From Caballeronia sordidicola (GTDB taxonomy: Bacteria; Pseudomonadota; Gammaproteobacteria; Burkholderiales; Burkholderiaceae), in contig NZ_MTHB01000223.1 of the NCBI RefSeq assembly GCF_002220365.1, positions 1-64,000 on the forward strand: 64,000 nucleotides of DNA, written 5' to 3'. This document shows, piece by piece, positions 17,480-26,094 of the stretch. Below the pieces are notes generated by a model. That model was given only the letters and a program-made list of their open reading frames with translations. It was not told the origin of the DNA and ran no database searches. The first letter of the stretch is position 1. Every line of letters starts with the position of its first letter. A program made the translations under genes and the position numbers.

Positions 17480-18673
17480 ATGAACCAGGCAGATTGTCAG
17501 TTTGAGATCGTGAGCGACGAGGATGGTTTTCGGGCTTTACAGCACGAATGGGACGATCTCTGGTCGAGCGCGCACGGTCAATATGGCCAGTCGTTCAGCG
17601 TATGCTGGCTGGCCTGGCAACATGTCGCCAAGCCGCGTGGCAGACACCTTTGCTGCATCGTGCATCGCGAGAAAGGGCAACTTGTCATGGTCTGGCCGCT
17701 TGTGACGTACCGGCGGCTCCTGTGGACTTATCTCTGCCCCCTGAGCCCCGAAGCCGGCGATTACACCAGAGTGCTCGTCACCAATAGCCCCGCCACCCCG
17801 GCTCTGATTGCGGGCGCGTGGCAGACGGCGCTGAAGCGTTGCGGTGCCGATTTCATCAAGCTGCAGTACGTGGATGAAGGCTCCGAACTGCACGCGGTCG
17901 CCTCGCGCGAACGCCACGTGATGATCGCTGCGCGCACCGTCGCCGCGTTTGCGAAGCTCCGCGAGGAAACCGAATGGGACACGTTCTGCAAGACGCTGGG
18001 CACGATGAGCGGAAAAAAGCCCGGTGCACTCGAACGCCGCTTGTCGAAGGAAGGTGAGCTTGCAGTGCGCCTGACGGAGCCCGGCAACGCCAGCGAGAAC
18101 GCGGCGCTCGTCGACTGGATCCTGGCGCGCAAACGCGCTTGGGGTGATCGGGTCGGAAAGAGAGGCGAGTGGCTTAGCTCGTCGCACTACCGCGACTTTC
18201 TCGTCAACCTCCTCTGCCCGGCGAATGGACGCGCCATGGGCCGTCTGTTCGTGGTCACCCTTGATGGCGAGCCGGTCGCGGCCACGGTGGTGGGTGTGGG
18301 CACAACCTGCGTCGACGGCCTGATCGCCAGTTTCGACGCCCGGTTTGCCAGGTTCGGTCCCGGTTCAATCGTCGTCGAACACGTCATCAAATGGGCCTTC
18401 GATCGACATCTGAATGTAGATTTCGGCGTGGGTGCAGAACGCTTCAAGGCTTATTGGAGCCGCAATAACATTACTGGGGCGTGGAGCGCGCAGATTGCCA
18501 GTTCGCGCTGGGGCGTACTCGCATTTCGCAGTAAAAAAACCGTGCGGACAGTTGCTCGACAGGTGGCTCGATTGAGCAGCTTGTTAGCGGGGCAAAGGCG
18601 TGGCACGCCAGCCTTCGCGCCTAACGATCCCGGCGGCAAGCGCTCGCTCGATCTCCCGATGAATCCGTCCTGA
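17480..18673 (+). CDS. GNAT-fold (CelD/BcsL-like, FemAB-related) acyltransferase
   Basis: Protein of 397 residues with the layout of the CelD/Acetyltransf_6 group: an N-terminal half starting with a DEDGFRALQHEWDDLW segment, and a C-terminal GNAT half with LFVVTLDGEPVAATVVGVG, then GLIASFDARFARFGPGSIVVEHVIKWAF, and the family-typical DFGVGAERFKAYW (about residues 314-326). Such proteins are found with polysaccharide or cellulose genes and probably transfer acyl groups to glycans or lipids, but no glycan genes surround this one. The start at 17480 (MNQADCQF) fits family length; an upstream in-frame ATG at 17372 lacks support. It appears monocistronic. The substrate is unknown. Confidence 0.82.
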   Translation: MNQADCQFEIVSDEDGFRALQHEWDDLWSSAHGQYGQSFSVCWLAWQHVAKPRGRHLCCIVHREKGQLVMVWPLVTYRRLLWTYLCPLSPEAGDYTRVLVTNSPATPALIAGAWQTALKRCGADFIKLQYVDEGSELHAVASRERHVMIAARTVAAFAKLREETEWDTFCKTLGTMSGKKPGALERRLSKEGELAVRLTEPGNASENAALVDWILARKRAWGDRVGKRGEWLSSSHYRDFLVNLLCPANGRAMGRLFVVTLDGEPVAATVVGVGTTCVDGLIASFDARFARFGPGSIVVEHVIKWAFDRHLNVDFGVGAERFKAYWSRNNITGAWSAQIASSRWGVLAFRSKKTVRTVARQVARLSSLLAGQRRGTPAFAPNDPGGKRSLDLPMNPS

Positions 18674-18837
18674 CGGGCCTGGTCATTAAAGCGAACTTCA
18701 TGCGTGCATCAGCGCTACGAACTCACGATGTCAAAAAGTCAGGGAATAATTTGCCGCTTCGGTTCGTTTAGTTCATGGGTGCCACACATCGCGCTGGCGG
18801 TGAGTGCGCGCTTGTCCACAATTAATGGGGAAACCAA

Positions 18838-18975
18838 ATGAACTTCAAACGCATTGCATCGACGTTGCTGGCTATCCTGACCGTGTCGCTCGCTGTCTCG
18901 CTTGCCGGATGCCAAACCGACGGTTCAGGCGCAGCCTCAGGATCGAGCGGGAGCTCCAGTAGCGGCGGATATTGA
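18838..18975 (+). CDS. Small lipoprotein of 45 residues
   Basis: A short gene: ATG at 18838, stop TGA at 18973-18975. The product begins MNFKRIAS, followed by a hydrophobic stretch and the lipobox SLAGC (Cys25), then a tail of about 20 residues made almost only of Gly, Ser and Ala. A GGGGAAA sequence lies just upstream. The signal peptide with lipobox makes it a convincing lipoprotein precursor, and the mature part is nearly featureless, as in entericidin-like or linker lipoproteins. It stands just upstream of the flavoprotein gene, and function is unknown. Confidence 0.72.
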   Translation: MNFKRIASTLLAILTVSLAVSLAGCQTDGSGAASGSSGSSSSGGY

Positions 18976-19052
18976 CAGGGTATTGACGAGTTAACGGGGT
19001 TGAAGGCGATTGAAAGCATCGCGTCGATCAACGTGTTCCGGATGCCCGGAAT

Positions 19053-20627
19053 ATGAGTGATCCACCGCGTCCCCCCGGAATGCCGGAGCCTGAGTTCCAG
19101 CAGGCGCTCGCGGCATTCCGGACGATCGTGGGCCAAAACGCCGTACTCGTTGGAGACGGTGCGGCAGAGCCGTATCTTGATCCGTTCGCGCCCGGCGACG
19201 CACACACTTATGAAGCGTCGGCCATTGTGATGGTGTCGAATGTCGAGCAGCTTCGCGCCGTGCTCGGCGTGGCGAACCGCTTCGGCGTCCCTTTGTGGAG
19301 TGTATCGACCGGACGCAACTTTGCTTACGGCGGCGCGGCGCCCCGGCTTAAAGGATCTGTCGTGCTGGACTTGCAGCGCATGAACCGCATCATTGAGATC
19401 AATGAGACGCTCGGTTATGCGCTCGTCGAACCGGGTGTCAGCTACTACGACCTTTATCAGGCACTTCAAGCGCGAAGCATCGGGTTGTGGCTTGATCCGC
19501 CGGCTGCCGGCTGGGGTAGCGTGGTCGGCAATACACTGGAGCGCGGCTTCGGCACGACCCCATACGGGGATCACGCGGCCATGCAATGCGGGATGGAAGT
19601 GATGCTCGCGAACGGCGAGATCGTACGTACCGGCATGGGCGCAATGAACGGCAATCAGGACTGGCAGGGGTTCAAGGCAGGTTTTGGTCCTTCCTATGAC
19701 GCCATGTTCATGCAGTCGAATTTTGGCATTGTCACCAAGCTCGGCATCTGGTTGATGCCGAAGCCCGAAGGCTACATGCTGTGCAACTATAAGTTCCGGC
19801 ACGACGCCGATCTTGAGAGCATTGTCGAGACGCTGCGTCCCCTGAAATTCGATGACACGATACAAAGCAACGCGGTCATCGAAAGTGCGGTCCGTTGGGC
19901 CGCCGGCGTGTCGACACGCAAGCAATGGCACGACGGCCCGGGTGCAATACCTGAGCCGGCCATGGAGACCATGACACGCAAGCTCGGCATAGGCCGCTGG
20001 AATCTTCGCTTCTGCCTGTATGGCCCGCAAGCGCTGGTGAATGCGCGCCGAGATGTGATACATCAGCGCTTCTCATCCATCGCCGACGCCGAGTTGACGG
20101 AATCACCCTATACCCATGCCAACGTTGAACCCAAAGGCGGCGGCGATCGCAGCCAGGTCGGCATTCCCAATCTCGACGCATTCAACTTGCTGAACTGGCG
20201 CGGCGGCTCCGGCGCGCACATCGATTTTTCGCCCGTCTGTGCGCCGCTTGGACGCGACGCGGTCCGGCAATATAGAATGATCAGGGAACAGGCCGCGCAT
20301 TATGGCTTCGACTACTACGGCGGTTTCACAGCCGGTCCGCGCAGCATGCATCACATCTTTGCGGCAATCTTTAATCGTGACGATCCGGCGCAAGCGCGCG
20401 ACGCAAGTGAGCTGCTCAAGACGTTGATCAACGACTTCGGCGCGGCGGGTTATGGTCAATACAGAACTCACCTCGCCTTCATGGATCTCGCCGCATCCCA
20501 ATATGATTTCAACGCTCATGCGTTAATGCGCATGAGCGAGAGCATCAAGGAAGCGCTTGATCCGAACGGCATCCTGTCGCCGGGAAAACAAGGTATCTGG
20601 CCCAAGAAGACCAAGGAGCGTGACTGA
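19053..20627 (+). CDS. Vanillyl-alcohol-oxidase-type FAD flavoprotein (4-cresol dehydrogenase/eugenol hydroxylase-like)
   Basis: FAD-dependent oxidoreductase of 524 residues in the VAO/PCMH superfamily. The FAD-binding PP-loop area is VPLWSVSTGRNFAYGGAAPR (about residues 80-99) and the second block is VEPGVSYYDLYQAL, followed by the family region DPPAAGWGSVVGNTLERGFGTTPYGDH. The C-terminal cap and the closing LDPNGILSPGKQGIWP match 4-cresol dehydrogenase, eugenol hydroxylase and vanillyl-alcohol oxidase, which oxidise para-alkylphenols. Whether FAD is covalently bound cannot be decided from sequence alone. It overlaps the next gene by one base. The cytochrome c subunit of cresol dehydrogenases is not encoded next to it, so this may be an oxidase or use another acceptor. 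Confidence 0.9.
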   Translation: MSDPPRPPGMPEPEFQQALAAFRTIVGQNAVLVGDGAAEPYLDPFAPGDAHTYEASAIVMVSNVEQLRAVLGVANRFGVPLWSVSTGRNFAYGGAAPRLKGSVVLDLQRMNRIIEINETLGYALVEPGVSYYDLYQALQARSIGLWLDPPAAGWGSVVGNTLERGFGTTPYGDHAAMQCGMEVMLANGEIVRTGMGAMNGNQDWQGFKAGFGPSYDAMFMQSNFGIVTKLGIWLMPKPEGYMLCNYKFRHDADLESIVETLRPLKFDDTIQSNAVIESAVRWAAGVSTRKQWHDGPGAIPEPAMETMTRKLGIGRWNLRFCLYGPQALVNARRDVIHQRFSSIADAELTESPYTHANVEPKGGGDRSQVGIPNLDAFNLLNWRGGSGAHIDFSPVCAPLGRDAVRQYRMIREQAAHYGFDYYGGFTAGPRSMHHIFAAIFNRDDPAQARDASELLKTLINDFGAAGYGQYRTHLAFMDLAASQYDFNAHALMRMSESIKEALDPNGILSPGKQGIWPKKTKERD

Positions 20628-21070
20628 TGAAAACCGGGCGGCGTGAGTTCCTTGCGACCGCTTCGCTGGCGGTCACATGCATGCGCACGTCATGGCCCGC
20701 GCAGACGATGCTGTGGTCGCCGACGCTATCAAGCGACCAAGTAGCGCTTGGCCACGCGCTCACCATCGTCTTCGACGAACACGTGGCGGACAGCCGCGCC
20801 TTTGCTGTCAGATCGCGCGCGATGGGCGCACGCGTCGTGCCGCTAGGAAGCGATCTTGGCGTGCTGTGGTTTGAACGCCTGATACCTCTGGCCAGTTCAC
20901 CTGGAAACACAATAGCGGGATTGACGACGCACGCGAGCGCATTCTTGCTGACACGCTTCGCCCAAGGCATCGGCTTGCGGGTCGCGCAACGCACGGCAGA
21001 TGCGCATGCGGGGCCCGACACGCTAGTCATGTGGCAACTGGTTGCTAACGGCGCCCGGACCTGTTCCTGA
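20627..21070 (+). CDS. Unknown protein with Tat-type signal, coupled to the flavoprotein
   Basis: 147 residues starting MKTGRREFLATASLAV, a twin-arginine-like signal (RREFLA) followed by a moderately hydrophobic stretch and a possible cleavage after SWPAQ. The mature part has repeated hydrophobic segments (VALGHALTIVFDEHVADSRAFA, then LGVLWFERLIPLA) without a family I recognise. Start and stop overlap the upstream flavoprotein gene by one base (TGATG), so both are translated together. It occupies the place where a cytochrome subunit would sit in cresol-methylhydroxylase operons, but it has no CxxCH motif. It could be a folding or export partner of the flavoprotein, or a membrane-associated accessory. 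Function unknown. Confidence 0.78.
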   Translation: MKTGRREFLATASLAVTCMRTSWPAQTMLWSPTLSSDQVALGHALTIVFDEHVADSRAFAVRSRAMGARVVPLGSDLGVLWFERLIPLASSPGNTIAGLTTHASAFLLTRFAQGIGLRVAQRTADAHAGPDTLVMWQLVANGARTCS

Positions 21071-21403
21071 GCGCAACCATGGTTCTGCTGTCCCTTGACC
21101 GATGCAACGCGATGAGACGAACCCAATTCGACACGAACGCGTAATCGGCAAGAAAGCGTAATCGGCAAGAAAGCGCGTAAGCAGCCGTGAGGGCAAGTAA
21201 GAACCCAACAGCATTCCGTTAAAGAAACATGACCATAACGGCCTTTCAAGCCCCGTTACGGTGCCGTTTTATGTGCGCTGACGCACCCCGTTTCAGCAGC
21301 CTGCTTATGGTTGTGATGTAGCGCACACATCTGGAGGTTTTCTCGTTGGTCCCCGAATTCGGCGCCGATACACTTTGGCTAAATCGTAAAACCGGGGAAG
21401 ACG
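21071..21403. other. Intergenic region with a 17-bp tandem duplication
   Basis: About 330 bases without a supported gene. It contains two adjoining 17-base copies of GCGTAATCGGCAAGAAA (21139-21172) and, near 21236-21258, an imperfect TAACGG/CCGTTA stem followed by a few T, which might weakly terminate the flavoprotein operon. Confidence 0.5.
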
Positions 21404-21691
21404 ATGCAACCGATGACGGGCTTCGTGCTGTACGGCGTCTGCGCAGCAATAGTCGCTGCGATTGCAGGCAAGAGGGGTCTGAGCTGGAGTGCGTACCTCC
21501 TTGTCATGCTGCCCTTGGGGCCGGCGGTCGCGATCGTCCTGCCGCTCTTCACGCAGGGCTCGGCAAACAGCCTGATGACAACAGCACTTGTTTTTTGCGT
21601 GCCGCTGGCCGGGCTGCTGGTAGCGCTGTTCAGCAAGGCACCGACGACGCTGACATCAGGCACCGAGTCACGCGAGCAGAAAGGCGCTTGA
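21404..21691 (+). CDS. Small hypothetical membrane protein (95 residues)
   Basis: Three predicted membrane helices (about residues 5-22, 28-48 and 58-78), then a short hydrophilic tail TSGTESREQKGA. A GGGGAAG ribosome-binding site lies 3-4 bases before the ATG. No family recognised. Codon use and hydrophobic pattern are those of a real inner-membrane protein. It is followed by the convergent UndA-like gene and its terminator. Confidence 0.65.
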   Translation: MQPMTGFVLYGVCAAIVAAIAGKRGLSWSAYLLVMLPLGPAVAIVLPLFTQGSANSLMTTALVFCVPLAGLLVALFSKAPTTLTSGTESREQKGA

Positions 21692-21788
21692 GCACTGCAG
21701 GTACTCGCCTTCAAAACAATGCACATCCAGACACCGGCGACATGCCGGTTACTCGCACATAAGTCGCAACGAATTTCAGCCCAATTCA

Positions 21789-21828
21789 AAAAAATAGCGG
21801 CGCCTGTTATCCGATAGCAGGCACCGCC
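21789..21828 (-). terminator. Rho-independent terminator after the UndA-like gene
   Basis: Minus-strand stem of 10 positions (arms GCGGTGCCTG and CAGGCGCCGC, one mismatch) with an 11-12-base loop, directly followed on that strand by a run of T (the A-run at 21788-21794 on the plus strand). It begins about 25 bases after the stop codon at 21854. Confidence 0.8.
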
Positions 21829-21853
21829 ATTTAACATTCCAAACCGGGCTCGC

Positions 21854-22645
21854 TCAGGCCGCTACCGGCTCTTCCTCCACTGCACGTGCCGTCAACGGTT
21901 CGGACGGCGTCCCGTATGCGTAATCGAGCGTCATGCGCATATAGTCGTAGCTCTTGCGAATGGCAGCGCGGACCTTGTTGATCGACTCCACCGGCGGATT
22001 GGTACCCAGCAGCGTGGCCACGATATCCAACGCCATCCACGGGTGCTCGTCATCGTAATGGGCGTGTACCTTGAGCCAACGCATTGCCGACTTGCGAATC
22101 GGTTCCGGAAAGGTCAGCGCATACGTTTCTTCAGAGCAGACAAAGCACGAGAAGTCACCCGTGGCACCTTCCACCGCGTAGTTCGTTGCCGCCACCGCTA
22201 CCGCCAGGTCGTCGGTGAGGCTGACATGCCCGCACCAGTGCGCGAGCGCATGCATCTCACTGGGCACCTCTTGCGACAGCAGGTCATCGAGCCCGAGGCC
22301 ACTCGCCCCTGCCCATTGCAGCCAATGCTTGGCGTGCATGTTCTCGACCCGGATATTCTGGATGAGGTAGGACCGTGCCATCCCTTCTCCATGCGAATGG
22401 CCGAACCGTGCTTTCATCAGGTTCGACGCCATGAATTGCGGAAACTGTTCGATGACGGGGAAAAAGCCAATCAGAAAACGATGCGTACTTTCCATGTCGA
22501 GCGTCGCGTCCTTCATGGCCTTGCACAACGGGTGATAGACAACCTTTCGCTTCGCTTCCTCGCAATCCTTGACTACGTCTTGCAGCCACTGCGGATAGCT
22601 TGCAACGTTCTTGAGTTCGCCGGTACGGGTGAAGTCTGTTTTCAT
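21854..22645 (-). CDS. undA: UndA-like non-heme diiron fatty-acid decarboxylase (1-undecene synthase)
   Basis: Heme-oxygenase-like diiron oxidase (HDO fold), 263 residues. Starting at the ATG at 22645, the residues Glu101, His104 (VENMH), Glu159 (NYAVEGATG), His194, Asp198 and His201 (HAHYDDEH) fall exactly on the numbers I recall for the iron ligands of Pseudomonas UndA. UndA converts lauric acid with O2 to the volatile 1-undecene. Characteristic blocks, such as HALAHWCGH, NYAVEGATGDFS and WLKVHAHYDDEHPW, also agree with my memory of the UndA family and not with TenA or PqqC. A start at 22660 is possible but would shift the numbering. Monocistronic, with its own terminator. The alternative is an HDO with another substrate. 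Confidence 0.82.
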   Translation of the reverse strand: MKTDFTRTGELKNVASYPQWLQDVVKDCEEAKRKVVYHPLCKAMKDATLDMESTHRFLIGFFPVIEQFPQFMASNLMKARFGHSHGEGMARSYLIQNIRVENMHAKHWLQWAGASGLGLDDLLSQEVPSEMHALAHWCGHVSLTDDLAVAVAATNYAVEGATGDFSCFVCSEETYALTFPEPIRKSAMRWLKVHAHYDDEHPWMALDIVATLLGTNPPVESINKVRAAIRKSYDYMRMTLDYAYGTPSEPLTARAVEEEPVAA

Positions 22646-23034
22646 CGGATGATCTCTCACAGGAATGGGTTTCAGGTGTTGGGCCGCGGCATCCTATGCG
22701 GGCAAGCCGGTTCTCAACTCGCCATCGTGATGCCCGCCAAGCTTCGGGGAGCAAAAGCATTTCCTATATGCAGATGCGCACATTTCGCGGAACATTTAAT
22801 CAAATCCATTCTTCAGACAGCATCCCGACGACGCCCCTCGCTCGACACGCAACAATGTCGCGGCCCGGGACCTTGGACCGGTGAAACGGTTGAGAGATCA
22901 AGACCTGCCGGAGGTTGATGCAGCCCGCTTGCGTTGTTCATCGGCGCGGCGCATTGAAGTACGTACGCGCCGAGTCACTGTAAGGGCCGAGCGGCAATGC
23001 TAGATTTTGGCGGGGATGGACTATCGGTCTGCGC
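22646..23034. other. Intergenic region between the UndA-like gene and a small unknown
   Basis: About 390 bases. The part near 22646-22800 must hold the UndA promoter. The stretch around 22770-22810 (GATGCGCACATTTCGCGGAAC and following AT-rich bases) is the least GC-rich. I see no gene, repeat or clear operator here. Confidence 0.4.
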
Positions 23035-23304
23035 TCAAGCGGCCAGCCGGCCGAGATTCATGGCAGGGCGTACCGCCTCTGGCGGATAGATATGCCAGGC
23101 GCCATCGTCGTGGCGGAAAAAGAAGAGCGTGAAAGAACTGAATGCGCAGCTGAGTGAAGAGGATGCGCGTTCCACTTCAATGCAAACGCACCGGCGGCGC
23201 CCTGCACGGATACGATGTATGGAGCACACGTGCAGATGCCCGGCGCTCACCGCGCCCAGCCATTTTTCAACCAGTACGCGCAAAGTCTGCTCCGACGCAA
23301 CCAT
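23035..23304 (-). CDS. Conserved-type hypothetical protein, 89 residues
   Basis: Product starts MVASEQTLRVLVEKWLG and ends with FFRHDDGAWHIYPPEAVRPAM, with a basic Arg-rich middle (RIRAGRRRCVCIEVERA). The start at 23304 is supported by CGGAGA about 6 bases upstream; a longer frame begins at 23343. No enzymatic motif or membrane helix. Small proteins with this beginning and a closing RHDDG.W..PP are common in Burkholderiaceae, but I know no function. It reads in the same direction as the phosphorelay genes but lies downstream of the NarL-type regulator with a separate signal. Confidence 0.65.
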   Translation of the reverse strand: MVASEQTLRVLVEKWLGAVSAGHLHVCSIHRIRAGRRRCVCIEVERASSSLSCAFSSFTLFFFRHDDGAWHIYPPEAVRPAMNLGRLAA

Positions 23305-23425
23305 AAGATTCTCCGTAGTTTGCTTTTTGCCCCATGAGACCATGCTAGGAGCGCCATAAGTCCTTGTCCCTCGGGAGAGGTCGATTATGGCTTCAGGCGT
23401 GGCTGGTTTTCCTGTCGGAATATCC

Positions 23426-24070
23426 TTACGAGCGATCGCGCTCGGAAGTCAAACCATGTTTGATTGCATAGCGGATCAGTTCGGCGTTGTTTTCAATGCC
23501 AAGCTTTTGCATGAGGCGCATCTTGTGCGTGCTGATGGTCTTGGCACTCAGCACAAGCACCTCGGCTATCGCATTGATGCTCTTGCCCGCCGCCAGGAGA
23601 TGCAGCACCTGGAACTCACGATCCGACAGGATCTCGTGCGGCGCGGCGTCGCTCGAATGGGTGTCGAAGACCATGACATCGACCAGCTTCGGATCAATGA
23701 ACCGCCCCCCGCCGGCAAGCTTGCGAATGGCGCAAAGCAGGATGTCAGGATCGCTGTCCTTCGTGACATAGCCGGTCGCACCGGCCCGCACCGCACGCGC
23801 GACGACCTGCGCTTCATTGTGGATGCTGAGCACCAGGACCGGCAGCGCCGGGTGTTCGGTGCGCACACGCCGGATCAGGTCAACGCCGCTGATTCCCGGC
23901 ATCGTCATGTCCAGGAGCAAGAGGTCGACGCGGCAAGTACGCAGTTTCTCCATCACCTCTGCGCCCTGCGCCGCTTCGCCCGCCACACCAATGTCCGCGG
24001 TCGTCGCGATGATCTGCTTCAATCCGCCACGCACGATGGCGTGATCGTCGGCTATGAGGATCCGGATCAT
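23426..24070 (-). CDS. NarL/LuxR-type response regulator
   Basis: Two-domain regulator of 214 residues. The receiver domain starts MIRILIADDHAIVRGG, with the phosphoacceptor Asp in LLLLDMTMPGISG (about residue 55) and Lys in YVTKDSD. The LuxR-type helix-turn-helix at the C-terminus begins LSDREFQVLHLLAAGKSINAIAEVLVLSAKTISTHK. The start at 24070 overlaps the stop of the upstream kinase by four bases (ATGA). As the last gene of the three-gene operon it is the probable DNA-binding output of the kinase pair. Confidence 0.95.
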   Translation of the reverse strand: MIRILIADDHAIVRGGLKQIIATTADIGVAGEAAQGAEVMEKLRTCRVDLLLLDMTMPGISGVDLIRRVRTEHPALPVLVLSIHNEAQVVARAVRAGATGYVTKDSDPDILLCAIRKLAGGGRFIDPKLVDVMVFDTHSSDAAPHEILSDREFQVLHLLAAGKSINAIAEVLVLSAKTISTHKMRLMQKLGIENNAELIRYAIKHGLTSERDRS

Positions 24071-26094
24071 GGGCGTTCGCCTTCGCCCAACGGGACGTGA
24101 ATCGACACCACGGTGCCCGTTTCGGGCGAGCTGTCGATTCGAAGCGATCCCCCGATCAGCCGGGCGCGCTCGCTCATGCCGAGCAGTCCGTATGAATATC
24201 CCTTGCGGGCGGCTGCCGGATCGAACCCGCAACCGTCGTCGCTGACGTAGAGATCGAGCGTGGTCTCGGTGTTGGTCAAGGTGACGTCCACGCGCGAGGC
24301 CCCCGCATGGCGCGCAACGTTGGTCAGCGAGGCCTGCACAATACGAAAAACCGCAGTGGCATGGGCATCATCAAGAACCGGCTCGCGGCCGTTGATCCAG
24401 AGCTGGCAGGAAAGGCCTTTGCGGCGGCCGAAGTCCTCCACCAGCCACTCCAGCGCCGACACAATGCCGAAGTTGAGCGCTGCGGGTCTCAGATGACTCG
24501 CGACGTTGCGCACCATCCAGATCGTCTTTTCAACCAGCTCGCGCATGTCGTCAACTTTCTTTGCCGCATCCGAGTCATTGGCAAGACGCATCTTGAGCAA
24601 TGAAACGTCCATCTTCAACGCGGTCAATAACTGCCCGAGTTCGTCATGAATTTCCATCGCGATGCGTTTTCTTTCTTCTTCGCGAATCGCTTCCATGTAG
24701 GCGGACAACTCCCGCAGTTGCTCGCGCGATTCCAGGAGTTCGTGCTCGATGCTCTTGCGCTCGGTAATGTCCTGGATCGTGCCGACCAGCTTTAACGGCT
24801 GCATCGCGCCGCCGGGCATCGCCTCGGCCTGGAACTGGACGATACGCACCACACCGTCGGCTCCCCTTACGCGGCAATCGAGGCCGTATGGGCGCCGCTC
24901 ATCCAGCAACGCCCGTACAGCCAGGCGCACCAGCGCCCGGTCCTCGCGATGCACTGCCGCCAGAAAAGTGCGGTAGCCCGGCCGCGAAAGATGGGGCGCC
25001 AACCCGAGAATCCGGTACATCTCGTCGGACCAATGGATCACGCCAGCGGTTGCGTCCCACTCCCAGTCACCCAGCCGCGCAAGTCGTTGCGCGTTCGCGA
25101 GACTCGCTTCGCTCGCCCGCAATTTTCCCTCGGCCAGCTTGCGCGCGGTCACGTCATTGAGGCCGACGTAGATGGCCGGCGCGTCGTCGAAGCTCGCTAC
25201 CCGGGCGGTCAGCATTGCCCAGAACGTGCTGCCGTCCGGCCGCCTGAAATTGACTTCCGTGTTGCGAAAGCCGCCGAGCATGCGAAGCTGGCGCACCAGC
25301 CTGTCGCGCGTCGCGGGGTCCACATAGAAATCGGCAATACGAATGACCGTGTCGGTCTGGGCGGCGAGGCCGAACAACTTCCGAAACGGCTCGTTCATGT
25401 AGAGCAGCGACCCGTGCGGCATCGACGTGATGCAAAACGGCAGCGGACTGGTCTCCACGATATTGCGGAACCGCGCCTCGCTCGACAGCAACTTTGTTTC
25501 GGCCCGCCTGCGCTCCTCTATCTCCAGCCGCAGGCTGGCATTCGCCTGCGCGAGTTCTGCAGTGCGTTGCGCGACCCGCACCTCGAGCTCGTCGCGCGCA
25601 CGCGCCAGCGCCGCTTCCGCTTGCTGGCGCACGTTCACTTCGCTCGACAATTGCCGGTTCTGTGCGACAAGCTGCTTGTGCATTGCGCGTAGCGCCAGAT
25701 GCGTACTGATCCGCGCCATCATTTCGTCGATCCGAACAGGCTTCGTCACGTAGTCCGAGCCACCGGCAGCGAAACCTTCGACCAAGTCCTCGATTCCAGT
25801 CAGCGACGTCATGAAGATCACCGAGATATCTCGCGTGCGCTCGTTCATCTTGAGCCGGCGGCAAGTTTCAAAGCCGTCGATGCCTGGCATCTTCACGTCG
25901 AGCAGGATCAGATCCGGCTGCGAAAACTGCGCGCGTTCGAGCGCCTCCTCGCCATCGAGCGCCACCAGCACGCGAAAGCCCTGGTCGGCGAGGCTGTCGA
26001 CCACGAGGCTGAGATTGGCCGGCATGTCATCGACAATGAGGATTGCCGGCGGCTCGTTGACGCTGTCGCGCAGGTTGGCGCTTATCTCGCTCAT
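24067..26094 (-). CDS. Receiver-PAS-PAS NarX-type histidine kinase
   Basis: Cytoplasmic 675-residue kinase with a receiver domain at the N-terminus (ILIVDDMPANLSL; phosphoacceptor in LILLDVKMPGIDG), a coiled-coil linker, two PAS domains (about residues 215-330 and 345-450; the second includes GLAPHLSRPGYRTFLAAVHREDR), then the HisKA_3 domain with EEERKRIAMEIHDELGQLL (phosphorylated His) and an HATPase_c with DDGCGFDP and GLLGMSERA. HisKA_3 kinases pair with LuxR-type regulators, and that partner overlaps it by four bases. Its own receiver could accept phosphate from the hybrid kinase encoded just upstream. Confidence 0.94.
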   Translation of the reverse strand: MSEISANLRDSVNEPPAILIVDDMPANLSLVVDSLADQGFRVLVALDGEEALERAQFSQPDLILLDVKMPGIDGFETCRRLKMNERTRDISVIFMTSLTGIEDLVEGFAAGGSDYVTKPVRIDEMMARISTHLALRAMHKQLVAQNRQLSSEVNVRQQAEAALARARDELEVRVAQRTAELAQANASLRLEIEERRRAETKLLSSEARFRNIVETSPLPFCITSMPHGSLLYMNEPFRKLFGLAAQTDTVIRIADFYVDPATRDRLVRQLRMLGGFRNTEVNFRRPDGSTFWAMLTARVASFDDAPAIYVGLNDVTARKLAEGKLRASEASLANAQRLARLGDWEWDATAGVIHWSDEMYRILGLAPHLSRPGYRTFLAAVHREDRALVRLAVRALLDERRPYGLDCRVRGADGVVRIVQFQAEAMPGGAMQPLKLVGTIQDITERKSIEHELLESREQLRELSAYMEAIREEERKRIAMEIHDELGQLLTALKMDVSLLKMRLANDSDAAKKVDDMRELVEKTIWMVRNVASHLRPAALNFGIVSALEWLVEDFGRRKGLSCQLWINGREPVLDDAHATAVFRIVQASLTNVARHAGASRVDVTLTNTETTLDLYVSDDGCGFDPAAARKGYSYGLLGMSERARLIGGSLRIDSSPETGTVVSIHVPLGEGERP

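Noticed and set aside
18822-20063. Long minus-strand open frame opposite the lipoprotein and flavoprotein genes
   Set aside because: Composition is that of a shadow frame; the plus strand has a recognisable VAO-type flavoprotein.
21854-22645. TenA thiaminase or PqqC-like identity
   Set aside because: Same fold, but the E-x2-H, E and H-x3-D-x2-H iron ligands fit UndA-type diiron oxidases, and no thiamine or PQQ genes are near.
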